Origin: Ochromonas danica
Lineage: Eukaryota > Sar > Chrysophyceae > Chromulinales > Chromulinaceae
Length of the DNA stretch: 64,000 bases
Assembly: GCA_015146655.1 (NCBI GenBank)
Contig: VKHL01000075.1
Span: 62,001 to 126,000 of the forward strand
Direction of reading: 5' to 3'
Below the pieces are notes generated by a model. It saw only the letters and a list, made by a program, of their open reading frames with translations, was not told the origin of the DNA and ran no database searches. The position numbers and the translations under genes were made by a program. Position 1 is the first letter of the stretch, and each line of letters opens with the position of its first letter. This document shows positions 31,246-41,679 of this stretch, piece after piece.

Positions 31246-33347
31246 ATGAAATGGTCACCCACACTACTCTTAGTGAAGACTGGTCTTCTTCTGTCTTCCT
31301 TGGTCTCTCTCTATAGTCTGGACCATGAAGATCGTGAAAGTGCTTATCTCGAATTTGAGCCTTTCCTATGGGGAACCTCCACTGCCGCCTACCAGATCGA
31401 AGGCGCTTGGAATGAAGATGGGAGGTAATAACTGATCGACCTTGACCCCCGCCTCTTCCTCTCACTGCTGTACGTTATCTTGTGCTCTGGAATAGAGGGG
31501 AGTCGATCTGGGACACCTTCGTTCGTCAGCCAGGCAAGGTCCACGGAGGAGACACTGGGGAAGTGGCGGATGACAGCTACCACCAATATGCTGCAGACGT
31601 GGAAATCATGCGACAGCTAGGAGTGAATGCCTACCGCTTCAGCTTGTCCTGGTCTCGCCTGCTGCCTAATGGCACGGGGGAGGTCAACCCTGCGGCAGTG
31701 GAGCACTACAACCACCTCATTGACAGCCTCATTGGAGCCAATATCCAGCCAGTGGTCACTCTCTACCACTGGGACCTACCACAGGTACTAGAAGATCGCT
31801 ATGGCGGTCTGAGAGACAGCGAGGCATTTCAGAGAGACTTCTTGGCGTATGCTCGGCTATGTTTCGACCTTTTCAATGACCGCGTACGAAAATGGATCAC
31901 TTTTAATGAGCCTTGGAGTGTAGCCTACAATGGCTATGGTACGGGAATGTTAGCCCCCGGCAGATGTAGTGATCGCAGGAAATGTGTGGCTGGCAACAGC
32001 TCCACCGAGCCCTACCTCGTGGGACACTCCATGCTACTCGCCCATCTCGCTGTGGCTGAAGTCTATGCGAAAGAGTATAAGCATCGTCACTACGACGAGG
32101 TAGAGAAGGCTGCGAGACGCCGAGCCGAGCGGCTTTTGCATTTGCGCGGCGGGGCATCATCTGTCTGGAAAGAAGGACTTCGTGCTTGGCTAGCTGGCCC
32201 GGGTATGCTTGGCATTAGTTTGAATATGGATTGGGCTGAACCCTTCCTTTCAGGTGTAGCCTCGCATGAAGTGGCTGCGAGCACACGGAGAGACTTTCAA
32301 TTGGCGTGGTTTCTTGACCCCCTCGTGCTGGGCAACTACCCCGTCATTATGAGAGAGCGAGTGGGTAGTCGTCTCCCAGCGTTTACTGAAGCTGAACAAA
32401 GTCGATTCCTAGCCCATCCTTTGGATTTCCTTGCCTTCAATCATTATAGTTCAAGTTACTTCTTCCCTCGTAGTCTGCAGTCTGTGCCACGTCATCGACT
32501 AGTTGTCAACATCACGGAGCAGGAGGAGGGCTTGCAGTGGGGAGGATGGGAAGCTGATCAAGACAATCTAGAGAGCGTCTATGATCGAATGGGACTGCCT
32601 ATTGGTCCTCCAGGAGCTTCTCCTTGGCTGCACTCTGTGCCGTGGGGGCTGTACAATGCTCTGCTGTACATCTCCAGGCGATATAGCACAGCCTTTCTAG
32701 GGAAAGGGGGACCATCCAACCTGCCTATCTACATTACAGAGAATGGTTTTGATGTGCCTGATGAGGATATTCGCCCTCTTCCAGAGGTTTTGAATGACCC
32801 AGCACGCGTTGCCTACCTGCAGAGCTACCTCGCGGCAGTGCAGAGAGCCGTTGAGGAGAACATCGTCACTCTGCACGGATACTTTGTCTGGAGTTTATTG
32901 GATAACTTCGAATGGGCTGATGGATATTCCAAGAGATTTGGCCTGGTCTACGTTGACTACAATAGCACACATCCGCGCTGTAAGAGACACTTCAAAGACA
33001 GTGCTTGGTGGTATCGAGACTATGTCCAGAAGCATCGAGATAGCTATCAAGGAAGAGCCTTCATCATCCCTCCCATATACAGGCCCTTGAATGACAGCAA
33101 TCATCCTCCCACTCCTCCGCCTCCAATTGTACCTCCAGCTGAAGTACCTTCCGTCCCCACAGCCCCCCTTCCTGCTCCTCCTGCTCCTCTCCCTCCTGCT
33201 ACCCCTCCTGCAACCTTGACTCCAGCCATAGCTGAGGAGATAGAGCTTGTTAGCTGGACGGACTATCTCACAGCAGCCTTTGAAGTCTATGCTAGCGGCC
33301 TCTCAGAGAAGTCGTCCTTTTCTTCAGTGGTACCCAATGTCGACTAG
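31246..33347 (+). CDS. Secreted GH1 beta-glucosidase-like enzyme
   Basis: Exons 31246-31424 and 31496-33347; the 71-nt intron restores NEDGRGESIWDTF; 676 aa. The start at 31246 gives a signal peptide or anchor (MKWSPTLLLVKTGLLLSSLVS). GH1 landmarks: FLWGTSTAAYQIEGAW, RFSLSWSRLLP, LYHWDLPQ, the acid/base Glu in FNEPW (about residue 198), FNHYSS, the nucleophile Glu in YITENG (about 476) and WSLLDNFEWADGYSKRFGL. An insertion of about 45 residues (Arg/Glu-rich helix then LRGGASS, about 255-300) follows the acid/base region. After residue 610 a Pro-rich linker leads to a short non-catalytic tail. It hydrolyses beta-glucosides; several Asn-x-Ser/Thr sites suit secretion. Confidence 0.92.
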
Positions 33348-33808
33348 TCGTGCTACTATTACTGGATTGGTGCGTTGAAGACTGTAGACTGTTGTTTAGA
33401 TTGATATGTCCAACCAAGACATTGCTTATCGTCATAAATATAAAACTGGTTCTTTTCATAGCAATGTAATGAAATGGTAAACGACTGCCTACCATCCATG
33501 TTTATTAGGGCCATTTCCTTGTTAACAACAACACAACAAAGTTCAAATTTAAATAAGGAAATGGCCCAAATAAATATGGATGGTAGGCAGTCGTTTTTAT
33601 TGAATGATCTGGCATATCACTGGATCTCTTAAGTTAATAAAGAACAACGAGCTTATTCATGTGAAAAACAGTTTCTGAGGGACAGGGAAGATGATGGAAT
33701 TCATGCTTAGTGGGTCTTCATTCTTCTCTGCCGCTTCTCTTCCTCTCAAGACTCTCCCCTAGACTTCCTAGCCACGTTCACACTACCTTGACAAGGCAGG
33801 CGTTAGGG
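33348..33808. other. Intergenic region carrying the large inverted repeat and the FAN1 upstream region
   Basis: About 460 bases. It holds the inverted repeat at 33479-33596 and a TTAAGTTAA motif at 33629-33637. A possible first FAN1 exon (ATG at 33691) could splice to 33807, but I cannot confirm it. Confidence 0.5.
33479..33596. repeat. 45-bp inverted repeat (hairpin) with 28-nt loop
   Basis: Arms 33479-33523 and 33552-33596 are complementary at 42 of 45 positions. Two of the three mismatches would be G-U wobbles in RNA, so one transcribed strand could form an almost uninterrupted 45-bp stem. The shared arm core is ACGACTGCCTACCATCCAT. The element sits about 130 bp past the GH1 stop and 95 bp before the first FAN1 ATG candidate. 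Possible natures are a foldback MITE, a small-RNA precursor or a two-way terminator. I saw no flanking target-site duplication that decides it. Confidence 0.9.
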
Positions 33809-35558
33809 ATGGCTGTGGTCTATCGGAGCTGTGCCTATGTGGAGGCCGTTCAAGAGGCTGTGGCCTTTGCTCTCAGCAGTGACCAGCGAGACCTCTTCGA
33901 AGAGCACGAGAGAACACTCTTGATAGCTTTTGCTTCTTTACCTCTTGATAGTGCACGTATCTTGGCACGTCTTCTTATGAGACGGTCGACTTGGATCCGA
34001 CCAGTCTCTCTCACCTCCTACCTCCTGCCCCCTTCTGACCAACAACAACAGCAGGAGGAGGAGGAGGAAGATCGGAATCGACTTGGTGAAGCTCTGGAGG
34101 CACTAATCTCCTCATCTCTATTGGAAACTTTCCTGCCACAGGCCTCGCTGGCTGTGACTTGGGAGGTCGTCCACCGCCTCTGCAAACTGAACGAAGTGAG
34201 CGATCTTCTTCTTTCAGTTTCCAAGGGATTGAAAGGAGTGAGTCGCACAAAAGACAGTTTATTCCATCATCTCCAACAAACAGTGTCCACACAGAAGACT
34301 TGCTTTGGTCCCTCGCTGGCAGAACGATTTCCGAAGATTGTCTACAACTACCTCGCGAGGGATAAGAATGCAGTGGTGGCAGTAGCAACAGCAGTAGCAG
34401 GAGGAGGAGGAGGTGGTGGTGGTGGAGGAGGAGGAGGAGGAGGAGGAGGGGGAATGGTAGCAGTGCGTCTAGCTCCTGCAGTGTCTCAACTATACCGTAG
34501 AGCACAGCGCCTCTTCCAACTCCCTTCGTCACTTCCTCGAGGTAGTGTCAACGAACCGTTGGAAGCAGTCGCGCCATTGATGGTGACCTTCCGACTAATG
34601 CGATTTGCCTCCTACCCTCTGGACAGAGGCTGTGGTAGCAATAGGAGAAGGGAGAGGACGAGTGGTAGCAGCAGCAGTGAAGAGCAGGAGGAGGAGGAGG
34701 AGGAGGGGCAGTCCTCTCTCTTCCCCACGCGTCTAGCCTTCTTGCAATGGGAGGCTGCGGTGGAGTTGCAGGCCATGATCGAGAAGGCTATCTTGCCTCC
34801 TCTCCACCTCCTCGAAGAGGTGGTAGCACCCTTTGCACACAGTGAGATGCTGTCCCTCTTTGACCCCCGCCCACACAGTCTGATCGATCTAGTGCGGGAA
34901 GACTTTGCACCAATGCTTCAGCGGGAGGAGAAGGACACTGTGGCTAAGGTAGAGGAGCAGGAGGTGGTGGCGGTACTGGGACTGCTGGCGCTGTTGTGTC
35001 TTCTATCACTCTCGTTGCAGTCCTCCCCTCAAGAAGGGAAGGAGGAGGAGGTGGAGGAGGTGGTGGAGGTGGAGGAAGAAGAGGTAATAGATCTCACCGA
35101 TGATACTCCTCCTCCTCCTCCTCCTCCTCCTGCTGCTCTTTGTAGCCATCTTAGAGTGTCATCTCTCACAACACTACCCATGAAGGAAAGTCATCCTCTG
35201 GAAGATGCTGCTACCATCTTGGCTCGCCTCGTGCACACCTTCGGCAATGAGGTAGAGAAAGCTCCGCGCAAGCAGTACTCGCTCGCGGTAGCGTGCTTTG
35301 AGCTCCTCCTCCTCCTGCGTCTCCGTCCACACCGTCGTGGGAAGTTCTACCAGCGCTTGGTGGTTGACTACAACCACCTTGGCCAAGCACAACTGGTGGT
35401 TAGCACTCTTCGCAGAGGACTAGACGATCCTCTTCTCATGGTAACACGACCTTTCTCTTCTGGTTTCTCCTCCTCTAGACTGTGTGACTTGTTTGTACTG
35501 ACTGTGTGTATATACTGTGTGTGTACCGACTGTGTGTACCGACTGTGTGTGTGTACCG

Positions 35559-35594
<36 letters not shown>

Positions 35595-37926
35595 TGCTTG
35601 CGTGTAGGAATCAGATGAAAATGATTTGAGAGGACGGCTTCATGCGATATCCTCTCGCCCCTCCTCCTCCTCCTCTAAGAAGGAGAAGAAGAGGAAGAGC
35701 AACAAGTCTCACAGTTCTGATCGCGTGGATGGCAGCCAAGACGACCGCACCTGTATTGAAGCTACAGGAGGGAGAGTGGAGGGAGAGTCCATCTTCCTCG
35801 CGGTTATGCAGCAGGTAGCAGCAGCAGCAGGAGGAGGAGGAGGAGATGGTGGTGGCGAGCTCTTGCTACCTCTTGCCGTGGTTCTACTACGAGAGGTAGT
35901 GCGACACTACCTGCCCAAGAGGAGGTGCGGTCTGGTTCTTAAGCCGCGAGTCAGCTCTGTTAGCCCTTTGCGTTGCGCTGGTTGGGCTTGTGCTCGCTGT
36001 ACTTTCTACCACAACACCTGCTCCACCACTACCTCTGGCACCTCCTCGGTAGTGAAGGTGTGCTTGATGTGTGGGTATGAAGAGATGCAGTTGTTGCAAG
36101 AAGAGAAAGAGAAGAAGGGAAAGCTGCGGGCAGTTGCTACAGAAGCAGTAGAGGAGGAGGAGGAGGAGGAGGAGGAGAGACATGCTATACTAGCTCTTCT
36201 CCCTCCCTCAACATCTCCTAACAACACTAACAGTACCATTGCCGCTGCCTCCTCCTCTACTGCCCTGGAGGATGTGCGAGCGAAGACAGTGCTACAGGCT
36301 TGTTTAGAGGTCCTACCGCCTGCTGCTAGCTCTCTCTCTCCTAGTCTGAACTTCTTCTTTCTCTCTGGCCGGCGATTCAATTCTACCTCGGCAACTTCTT
36401 CTTCTTCTTCTGTCGTGCGCACTGGGAAATCTCGCTTTTGTGGTAATATACTATAGCTACACCTTCTACCTCTACCTCTCTACCTCTACCTCTACCTCTA
36501 CCTCTACCTCTTCCCTTCATAGCTAACGACGATGTTGTTGTGATGATCAACAGGACGAGATGATAATCTGCTCACAGTTGAAGGTTTCGTAATGGAAGCC
36601 TTGCGCCACCTCGATCCCGACGAACTGCTTATGAATCTTCCTGCTGACCTCCCTCCTCCTCCTCCTCCTCCTCCTCCTCCTCCTTCTATACCTGGTGTCT
36701 CTCCCCAGACAAGACAATGCTGTCGATCCTATGAGACTGTTGCTAGAGGCGGAGGATGGCAGGGGTGGCATTGTGAGGGAAGTGTTGTGCGAACACTGTG
36801 TGGCCTCCTGCTGTTGGACATTTTCTTTGCTAATCCTTCCACACTATCTCCAACACCAGGAGGAGGAGGAGGAGGAGGAGGAGGAGGAGCTATTTTTCTC
36901 ACTCCCTATCAAGATCGCCCGTTAGACTTCCCTGGTCCTCTCTTCTTCAGCAGACGGTGAGATCTCTCTTTCTTTCTCTATTTCTCGCATGTTCGAACTG
37001 TTCATGGATTGTTCTTGTTGTAGAGAGCAACTCATTGCGGATCGTGTTCGTTGGCTAAGAGAGAGCACACACACAAGCCTCTTGGCTGAGATTGGTCGTC
37101 TTTATCGACTCTATCACGAAGTGAACTGTGCGATTGTCAATTGGGGTGTAGCAGCACTGCCTGTGTTGCAGCTCACCGCTCGATGCATTGGTGGACCAGG
37201 ACTTGGTTAGCCACCCACACCCTCTCTTCATCATCCTTCTGGTACATCTACTGTATGGTTGATGTCTTGTTGCTGCGTTTAGGATTGTTGTGTTATGCGC
37301 TGGCAAGGGATTACGAACAGTTCCGAGCAGGTGCCCCTGACCTTCTGCTCCTCCGTGTACAACGCAAGGATAAGAGCATGGATTCAGTTGAAGCAAGTGA
37401 AGGAAGAGAAGAGAATGACAATAGAGATGATAGTTGGGAGGATTCTAGTTGGCAGACTGTACCATTGGAAGAGCTGCTGGGTCCCAATTGGTCAACGGCT
37501 TCTCTACGAGATAGACAGAATAAGAATGAGGAAGAAGAAGAGAATTGGATGCTCTCTGCTCCATCACTAAAGAGGAGCAGAACAGATATGCTTTCTATTG
37601 ATGGGAATACTAAGAAAAAGAAATCAAAGCAAGAGAATGCTGTAGAGGGAGAGGGAGAGGAATCAGATGACACAGAGGATGAGAACACTTCCCCAGATGA
37701 TGAAGCAAAGCATGCGGAGGATTCGATTGTAGATCTCGATCTCTCACCCCTCTATAACCGCGATGGATGTGAATGGGATGAGAAGACGGTGCGATTTGAG
37801 TGTCTTTGTGTGGAGGTGAAGGGCCCTGGAGATCGCTTGTCTCCGAAGCAGCTGGTGTGGTTGCAACTGTTAGACATCGCAGGGCCTCTGCTACAGAGCT
37901 TTCTCTGTCTTGTAGAAGAGGAATGA
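33809..37926 (+). CDS. FAN1: Fanconi-associated nuclease 1 (FAN1), VRR-NUC family
   Basis: Five exons: 33809-35440, 35608-36442, 36554-36956, 37024-37205, 37283-37926; introns 167, 111, 67 and 77 nt, GT-AG, all phases agreeing; about 1231 aa from the ATG at 33809. The true start may be a small upstream exon. FAN1 landmarks: FEEHERTLLIAFASLPLD and RLLMRRSTWIRPVSL (SAP-like region), the helical TPR part ending in YNHLGQAQLVVSTLRRGL, then the nuclease: CEGSVVRTLCGLLLLDIFF (about 895), GAPDLLLL (about 1036) and CVEVKGPGDRLSPKQLVWL (about 1194). The catalytic Glu, Asp, Glu and Lys are all present. An N-terminal UBZ finger is missing. Poly-Gly, acidic and poly-Pro tracts interrupt the core. About 158 acidic residues separate the PD and ExK motifs, which are normally about 15 apart. 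FAN1 trims DNA flaps in interstrand-crosslink repair. Confidence 0.9.
35483..35594 (+). repeat. TG-rich microsatellite in FAN1 intron 1
   Basis: A run of TG dinucleotides with interspersed GACTGTGTG-type units, inside the first FAN1 intron. It accounts for the unusual length of that intron. Confidence 0.8.
36464..36513 (+). repeat. Hexanucleotide repeat (ACCTCT)n in FAN1 intron 2
   Basis: About seven copies of a CTACCT hexamer with one imperfect unit, inside FAN1 intron 2. Confidence 0.85.
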
Positions 37927-38281
37927 GTGAATTGAGTTGATTTGTCTAAGGAAGTGTGCACCTCTCACCAAGACAAGAAGGATTGGGCAGAATCTCAGTC
38001 TCTTTGGCAGTTAGACAGCTGGTCGCGCTGCTTATTACATTCTCCAGGGAGTGAATGCTTTGAATTCGATGCATTCTACTTTGCAGTCGATCCCTTAAAA
38101 CAAATGGCGTAAGTTACCTGCACGACTTCCTAAGATATTATTGTTTTAATTTTATTCTATACAGAGCAGTGTGACCGCCTGGACAAGAAGGTCTTCAGGA
38201 GTTTGTTAAAGCGATTGGATCCGGAAAGTCTCTATTTGAGTATATAACTAGATGTCAGTTATAGAGTCAAGATTAGATGGT
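37927..38281. other. FAN1 3' flank with a coding-like remnant
   Basis: Downstream of the FAN1 stop, one frame (about 37960-38107) reads like protein (DKKDWAESQSLWQL, CFEFDAFYFAVDPLKQM). It ends at a GTAAGT-type donor. After a CAG acceptor near 38164 another coding-like stretch (CDRLDKKVFRSLLKRLDPES) runs to a TAA, but the phases do not join. It looks like a decayed gene end of unknown family. Its first 130 nt are included in the copy at 41156-41550. Confidence 0.4.
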
Positions 38282-39550
38282 TTAAACATCAGAATACTTC
38301 GCTTCGAGCAAGACCACCAGATTGCGTAGTTCCAGTGATTTGATCAGCGCTTTAGATTTGATTTGCTGAGCCAAGTTGATACTGGGGAAGTCCAAAGTTC
38401 CATAATAAGAACTTTTCCACCCAGATGGATTTGTAATATAGGCATAGTATGCACGGACCTTGTGAGAACTTGAATAGCCGCTATGAGTTGATTTAGGAGC
38501 AAGCTTAGCAATTTGTTGCTTCACCGTGTCGTTTAACAAAATATAGCCGTGTGAAAGCATTGCTTTCTTCAAATTTTGAACCTCCCCTAGCGGGCAACCA
38601 AAGTGGCTGTGTATAACAGAGAGGCCTGGCACATATCGAAAGCAGGGGCTTCCTCGCTTACAAGATGCTCCAGGAACATGGCCATTGTCGAAATCAGAAT
38701 GAAAATTTCCTCTATGACCGCCCAAATCAATCGCTAACAACGAAGCCGTCGGATTAACTGCCTTGAATGTCGTCAAAACGAAAGTTGAACGAGAGGGTGA
38801 GACAAAAACAGGTCCACGATCGCGAACTGAGGGGTCCTCACATAATTTTCTATCTGGCACAGTCATGGATACAAAGTTTACCCTTTGCATGACCCCATCA
38901 TAGATGGCTGTACTTAGGTTGTCTAGAACATTATTAAACGAAATCTTCTGTTTGATATGATCATAATGAACCAAGAACTCATCAGTGTCCATCTTGATTA
39001 CATAATCATAACGAAACACCAGATCTTCAGTGGCGAGATGAGTCATCTCCCTCTCCAGGAGGTTCAGATTTGCCTTTGTCTCGATGAGAGTCAATCCTTT
39101 CTTGTCTCGCATGGCGTGGAGGAAGTCGATGCATCGAGGATCACTACTATCGTCGATCACATACAAGTTCTTAAAGCCAAACTTGTCACCATGATAGAGT
39201 ACCCAGTGCTTTATCAGGGGCCAATCATCCTTCGTCATCACAATGAAAGCCACCACAGACAATCCTCCATGAGACTTCTTCCCTTCATGAAGCCCCTTGC
39301 TCACCCAATGGTCATAGGCAGAGATGTTTTGAGCAATGACACTCTTGCCATAGTTAGCCAGATAGAACTTTTCATCAAAGAGCTCAAACGTGCGATTGTG
39401 AGGGTTAGCAAAATGACGATAAGGACGAGAGACGACCTGGTCATGACCTCCATTCTGATTCAACAATCCACGAGATCTTTCTTTCTCTAATTCTGCCTTA
39501 ACTCGAAGAAGGAACAAGAAGAAGAGGAAGAAAACAAACTTCATGTCCAA
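38282..39550 (-). CDS. Secretory-pathway glycosyltransferase (GT2/GT92-like)
   Basis: Unspliced, 422 aa. It begins with a signal peptide or anchor (MKFVFFLFFLFLLRV; the start ATG lies two codons earlier). The core has SVVAFIVMTKDDWPLIKHWV, a YHGDKFGFKNLYVIDD strand and the metal-binding DTDEF motif at about 188. HSDFDNGHVPG and VIHSHFGCPLGE follow. The layout (the WPLIKHWVLYH type, then Asp-x-Asp-Glu-Phe) is that of the DUF23/GT92 and GT2_4 glycosyltransferases. Asn-x-Ser/Thr sequons support a Golgi or ER lumen location. The sugar donor and acceptor are unknown. A 185-nt piece of this gene is duplicated in inverted orientation at 40672-40856. Confidence 0.75.
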   Translation of the reverse strand: MDMKFVFFLFFLFLLRVKAELEKERSRGLLNQNGGHDQVVSRPYRHFANPHNRTFELFDEKFYLANYGKSVIAQNISAYDHWVSKGLHEGKKSHGGLSVVAFIVMTKDDWPLIKHWVLYHGDKFGFKNLYVIDDSSDPRCIDFLHAMRDKKGLTLIETKANLNLLEREMTHLATEDLVFRYDYVIKMDTDEFLVHYDHIKQKISFNNVLDNLSTAIYDGVMQRVNFVSMTVPDRKLCEDPSVRDRGPVFVSPSRSTFVLTTFKAVNPTASLLAIDLGGHRGNFHSDFDNGHVPGASCKRGSPCFRYVPGLSVIHSHFGCPLGEVQNLKKAMLSHGYILLNDTVKQQIAKLAPKSTHSGYSSSHKVRAYYAYITNPSGWKSSYYGTLDFPSINLAQQIKSKALIKSLELRNLVVLLEAKYSDV

Positions 39551-40671
39551 GGTTTTGTCTTGGAACCACAGAGCTGAGAGGGCAAAACAAACTCTGGAAC
39601 CGTCACCAGCAGGGTCACGTCAGCCAGCAGGTGGATTGGATTTCTGGAAGCGAAGTGCAATGTACAGCAGTACGTACACGGTATTTTGGCCTGCTGCAGA
39701 AGTCACCCGCTCGTGGTATTCGGTTTTCGTGTGCCACACGAAAATGGCATCATCACCTTTGCCAGAGGCCAAAAACTGTTTCTTTTGCAAGGAAATGGGA
39801 ATCGAATAGGGATAGAAACTGTTTTTCCACCCGAAAACGAAAACCATGTGTGGGGTGACTTCACGATTCTGAGTGGGGCCAAAATACCGTGAGTACCAGC
39901 ACACCTCCTCCCACACCCTCTTGTTGCCGCAAGCCTGTGGCTTGAGAGAGTAGTCCACCTTGTACAGTACGGTGTAGAAGAGAGAGGAGCCCTACTGGAC
40001 CAGGTCTTGATGAGTTAGTCTATGTTTAGTCTTCTCTGCTGGCGTGGTATTGTAGCCACAGATGACCTTATAATAACTACTAGTATTTAATTGGAAACTC
40101 TAATTACCAATTAAGGTGATCTTCTACTGAGAATGAAGTTAACTACCCCGTACCTTGTTAATCTTTTCATGCCAATTAAATTAGTAATTCGAGAGCATCA
40201 ATTTGGCTTCAACTTTTTGGGTCAACATCTCCTCGTCTCAAGCCCATTTCTCATTGAGCAATCAACCAATCGACAAACAAGAAGTTCTGCATGTTTGTCA
40301 CCAAAACAAGAAGAATCTATAAAGAGTTTACAGAGAAATCGAAGCACCTTTCACTTTGTATCATCCTCACCTGCAGGGATTTTGCGAGCAATATTATTAT
40401 TATTATTCTTGTGAAAGACATTGAGGTAATTGAAGAACACTTAGAAGTGTTTAGTGTTCCAACACACAACTTTTTTCTTTTGAATAGGGACTGAGAGGTG
40501 GCGATTGTATATTCTTTCTTTACAAGAGGTTGCTCTTCTTATAATACTGCACTTTAGCACCTAGTTCTCACGATTCACCCTATTTAAAGATCGCCATTGC
40601 ATCAAGTACTCTACAATAGATTGGAAATATCAATGCAAGGTTGAGAAGAAGAAAGATAGTGAATAAAATGC
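39551..40671. other. Gene-free stretch upstream of the glycosyltransferase
   Basis: About 1.1 kb. An exact 10-bp inverted repeat with a single-base centre (TTTTCGTGTG-C-CACACGAAAA) lies at 39724-39744. A minus-strand open frame of about 110 codons at 39620-39958 has no ATG near its start and no family resemblance, so it is not called. The right half is AT-rich. Confidence 0.4.
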
Positions 40672-40856
40672 AATCAAGATGGACACTGATGAGTTCTTGG
40701 TTCATTATGATCATATCAAACAGAAGATTTCGTTTAATAATGTTCTAGACAACCTAAGTGCAGCCATCTATGATGGGGTCATGCAAAGGGTAAACTTTGT
40801 ATCCATGACTGTGCCAGATAGAGAGTTATGTGAGGACCCCTCAGTTCGCGATCGTG
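40672..40856 (+). pseudogene. Fragment copy of the glycosyltransferase gene
   Basis: 185 nt matching 38815-38999 in reverse orientation, with three substitutions and no gap seen. It spans the DTDEF motif. Just after it, a further short block (GCGATTGATTTG) also matches the parent some 90 nt further on, so the copy seems internally shortened. No start, end or promoter of the parent is included. Confidence 0.9.
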
Positions 40857-40978
40857 TGTTGGCGATTGATTTGCCAGCCACGAAAACCTATGATCATATT
40901 AATGATTTAAGGTATCCAATGACCTAAGTTATCGAATGTCAAACAGGTAGATATAGGACATGCAATCCAATCGCTTCT

Positions 40979-41155
40979 CTTCAAGCGGTGGACTTTACAC
41001 TAGGTCTGACTTTATCCAAGACGGCAATTACTTCGTCGTAAGGCATACAGAACCCTGTCATCTCTTCATGACGATAGACCACTCCCTCTGTGGGGTGGAC
41101 CACCAAGAGGCCTCCTTTCAGCAGTCCTTCTCCTCTCAAATTGCCTTCTTGGAAG
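40979..41155 (-). pseudogene. Tail fragment of a PRXL2-type peroxiredoxin-like gene
   Basis: The minus strand encodes about 58 residues ending in a proper stop. NLRGEGLLKGGLLVVHP followed by GVVYRHEEMTG matches the C-terminal third of peroxiredoxin-like PRXL2/FAM213 proteins (family form: GEG..LGG...V.P....LEHRE). The upstream part with the redox motif is absent. The fragment is cut at about 41155, exactly where the FAN1 tail copy begins. The parent gene is not in this window. Confidence 0.6.
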
Positions 41156-41550
41156 TCAGATGACATAGAGGATGAGAACACTTCCCCAGATGATGAAGCA
41201 AAGCATGCGGAGGATTCGATTGTAGATCTCGATCTCTCACCCCTCTATAACCGCGATGGATGTGAATGGGATGAGAAGACGGTGCGATTTGAGTGTCTTT
41301 GTGTGGAGGTGAAGGGCCCTGGAGATCGCTTGTCTCCGAAGCAGCTGGTGTGGTTGCAACTGTTAGACATCGCAGGGCCTCTGCTACAGAGCTTTCTCTG
41401 TCTTGTAGAAGAGGAATGAGTGAATTGAGTTGATTTGTCTAAGGAAGTGTGCACCTCTCACCAAGACAAGAAGGATTGGGCAGAATCTCAGTCTCTTTGG
41501 CAGTTAGACAGCTGGTCGCGCTGCTTATTGCATTCTCCAGGGAGTGAATG
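41156..41550 (+). pseudogene. Copy of the FAN1 3' end and flank
   Basis: 395 nt matching 37663-38057 without gaps and with about two substitutions. It includes the last about 88 FAN1 codons with the EVKGP motif, the stop and about 130 nt of downstream DNA. The near-identity indicates a very recent copy. It lacks all upstream exons, so it cannot encode a nuclease. Confidence 0.95.
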
Positions 41551-41679
41551 ACCAAAATAATAGCAGAAGAAGTGTTTTTTGATATCTAATGATATCTTTT
41601 GCTGCTTTTATTTCAGCTGATCTACAGTATTTTAGAGCACGTCGACAAAGAACCTCCAATAGATTTTGAAAGTGTTAGT

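Noticed and set aside
33479-33596. Calling the hairpin an insertion-sequence end or integrase site
   Set aside because: No transposase, no target duplication and no linked gene; only the inverted repeat is supported.
35600-36456. Treating FAN1 exons as separate genes
   Set aside because: Splice phases join all five exons into one continuous FAN1 protein with its motifs in order.
36960-37000. Possible tRNA T-loop (TGTTCGAACTG)
   Set aside because: No acceptor or D-arm partners at the right distance; it lies in a FAN1 intron.
39620-39958. Minus-strand open frame of about 110 codons
   Set aside because: No ATG at its start, no family resemblance, and it overlaps palindromic low-value sequence.
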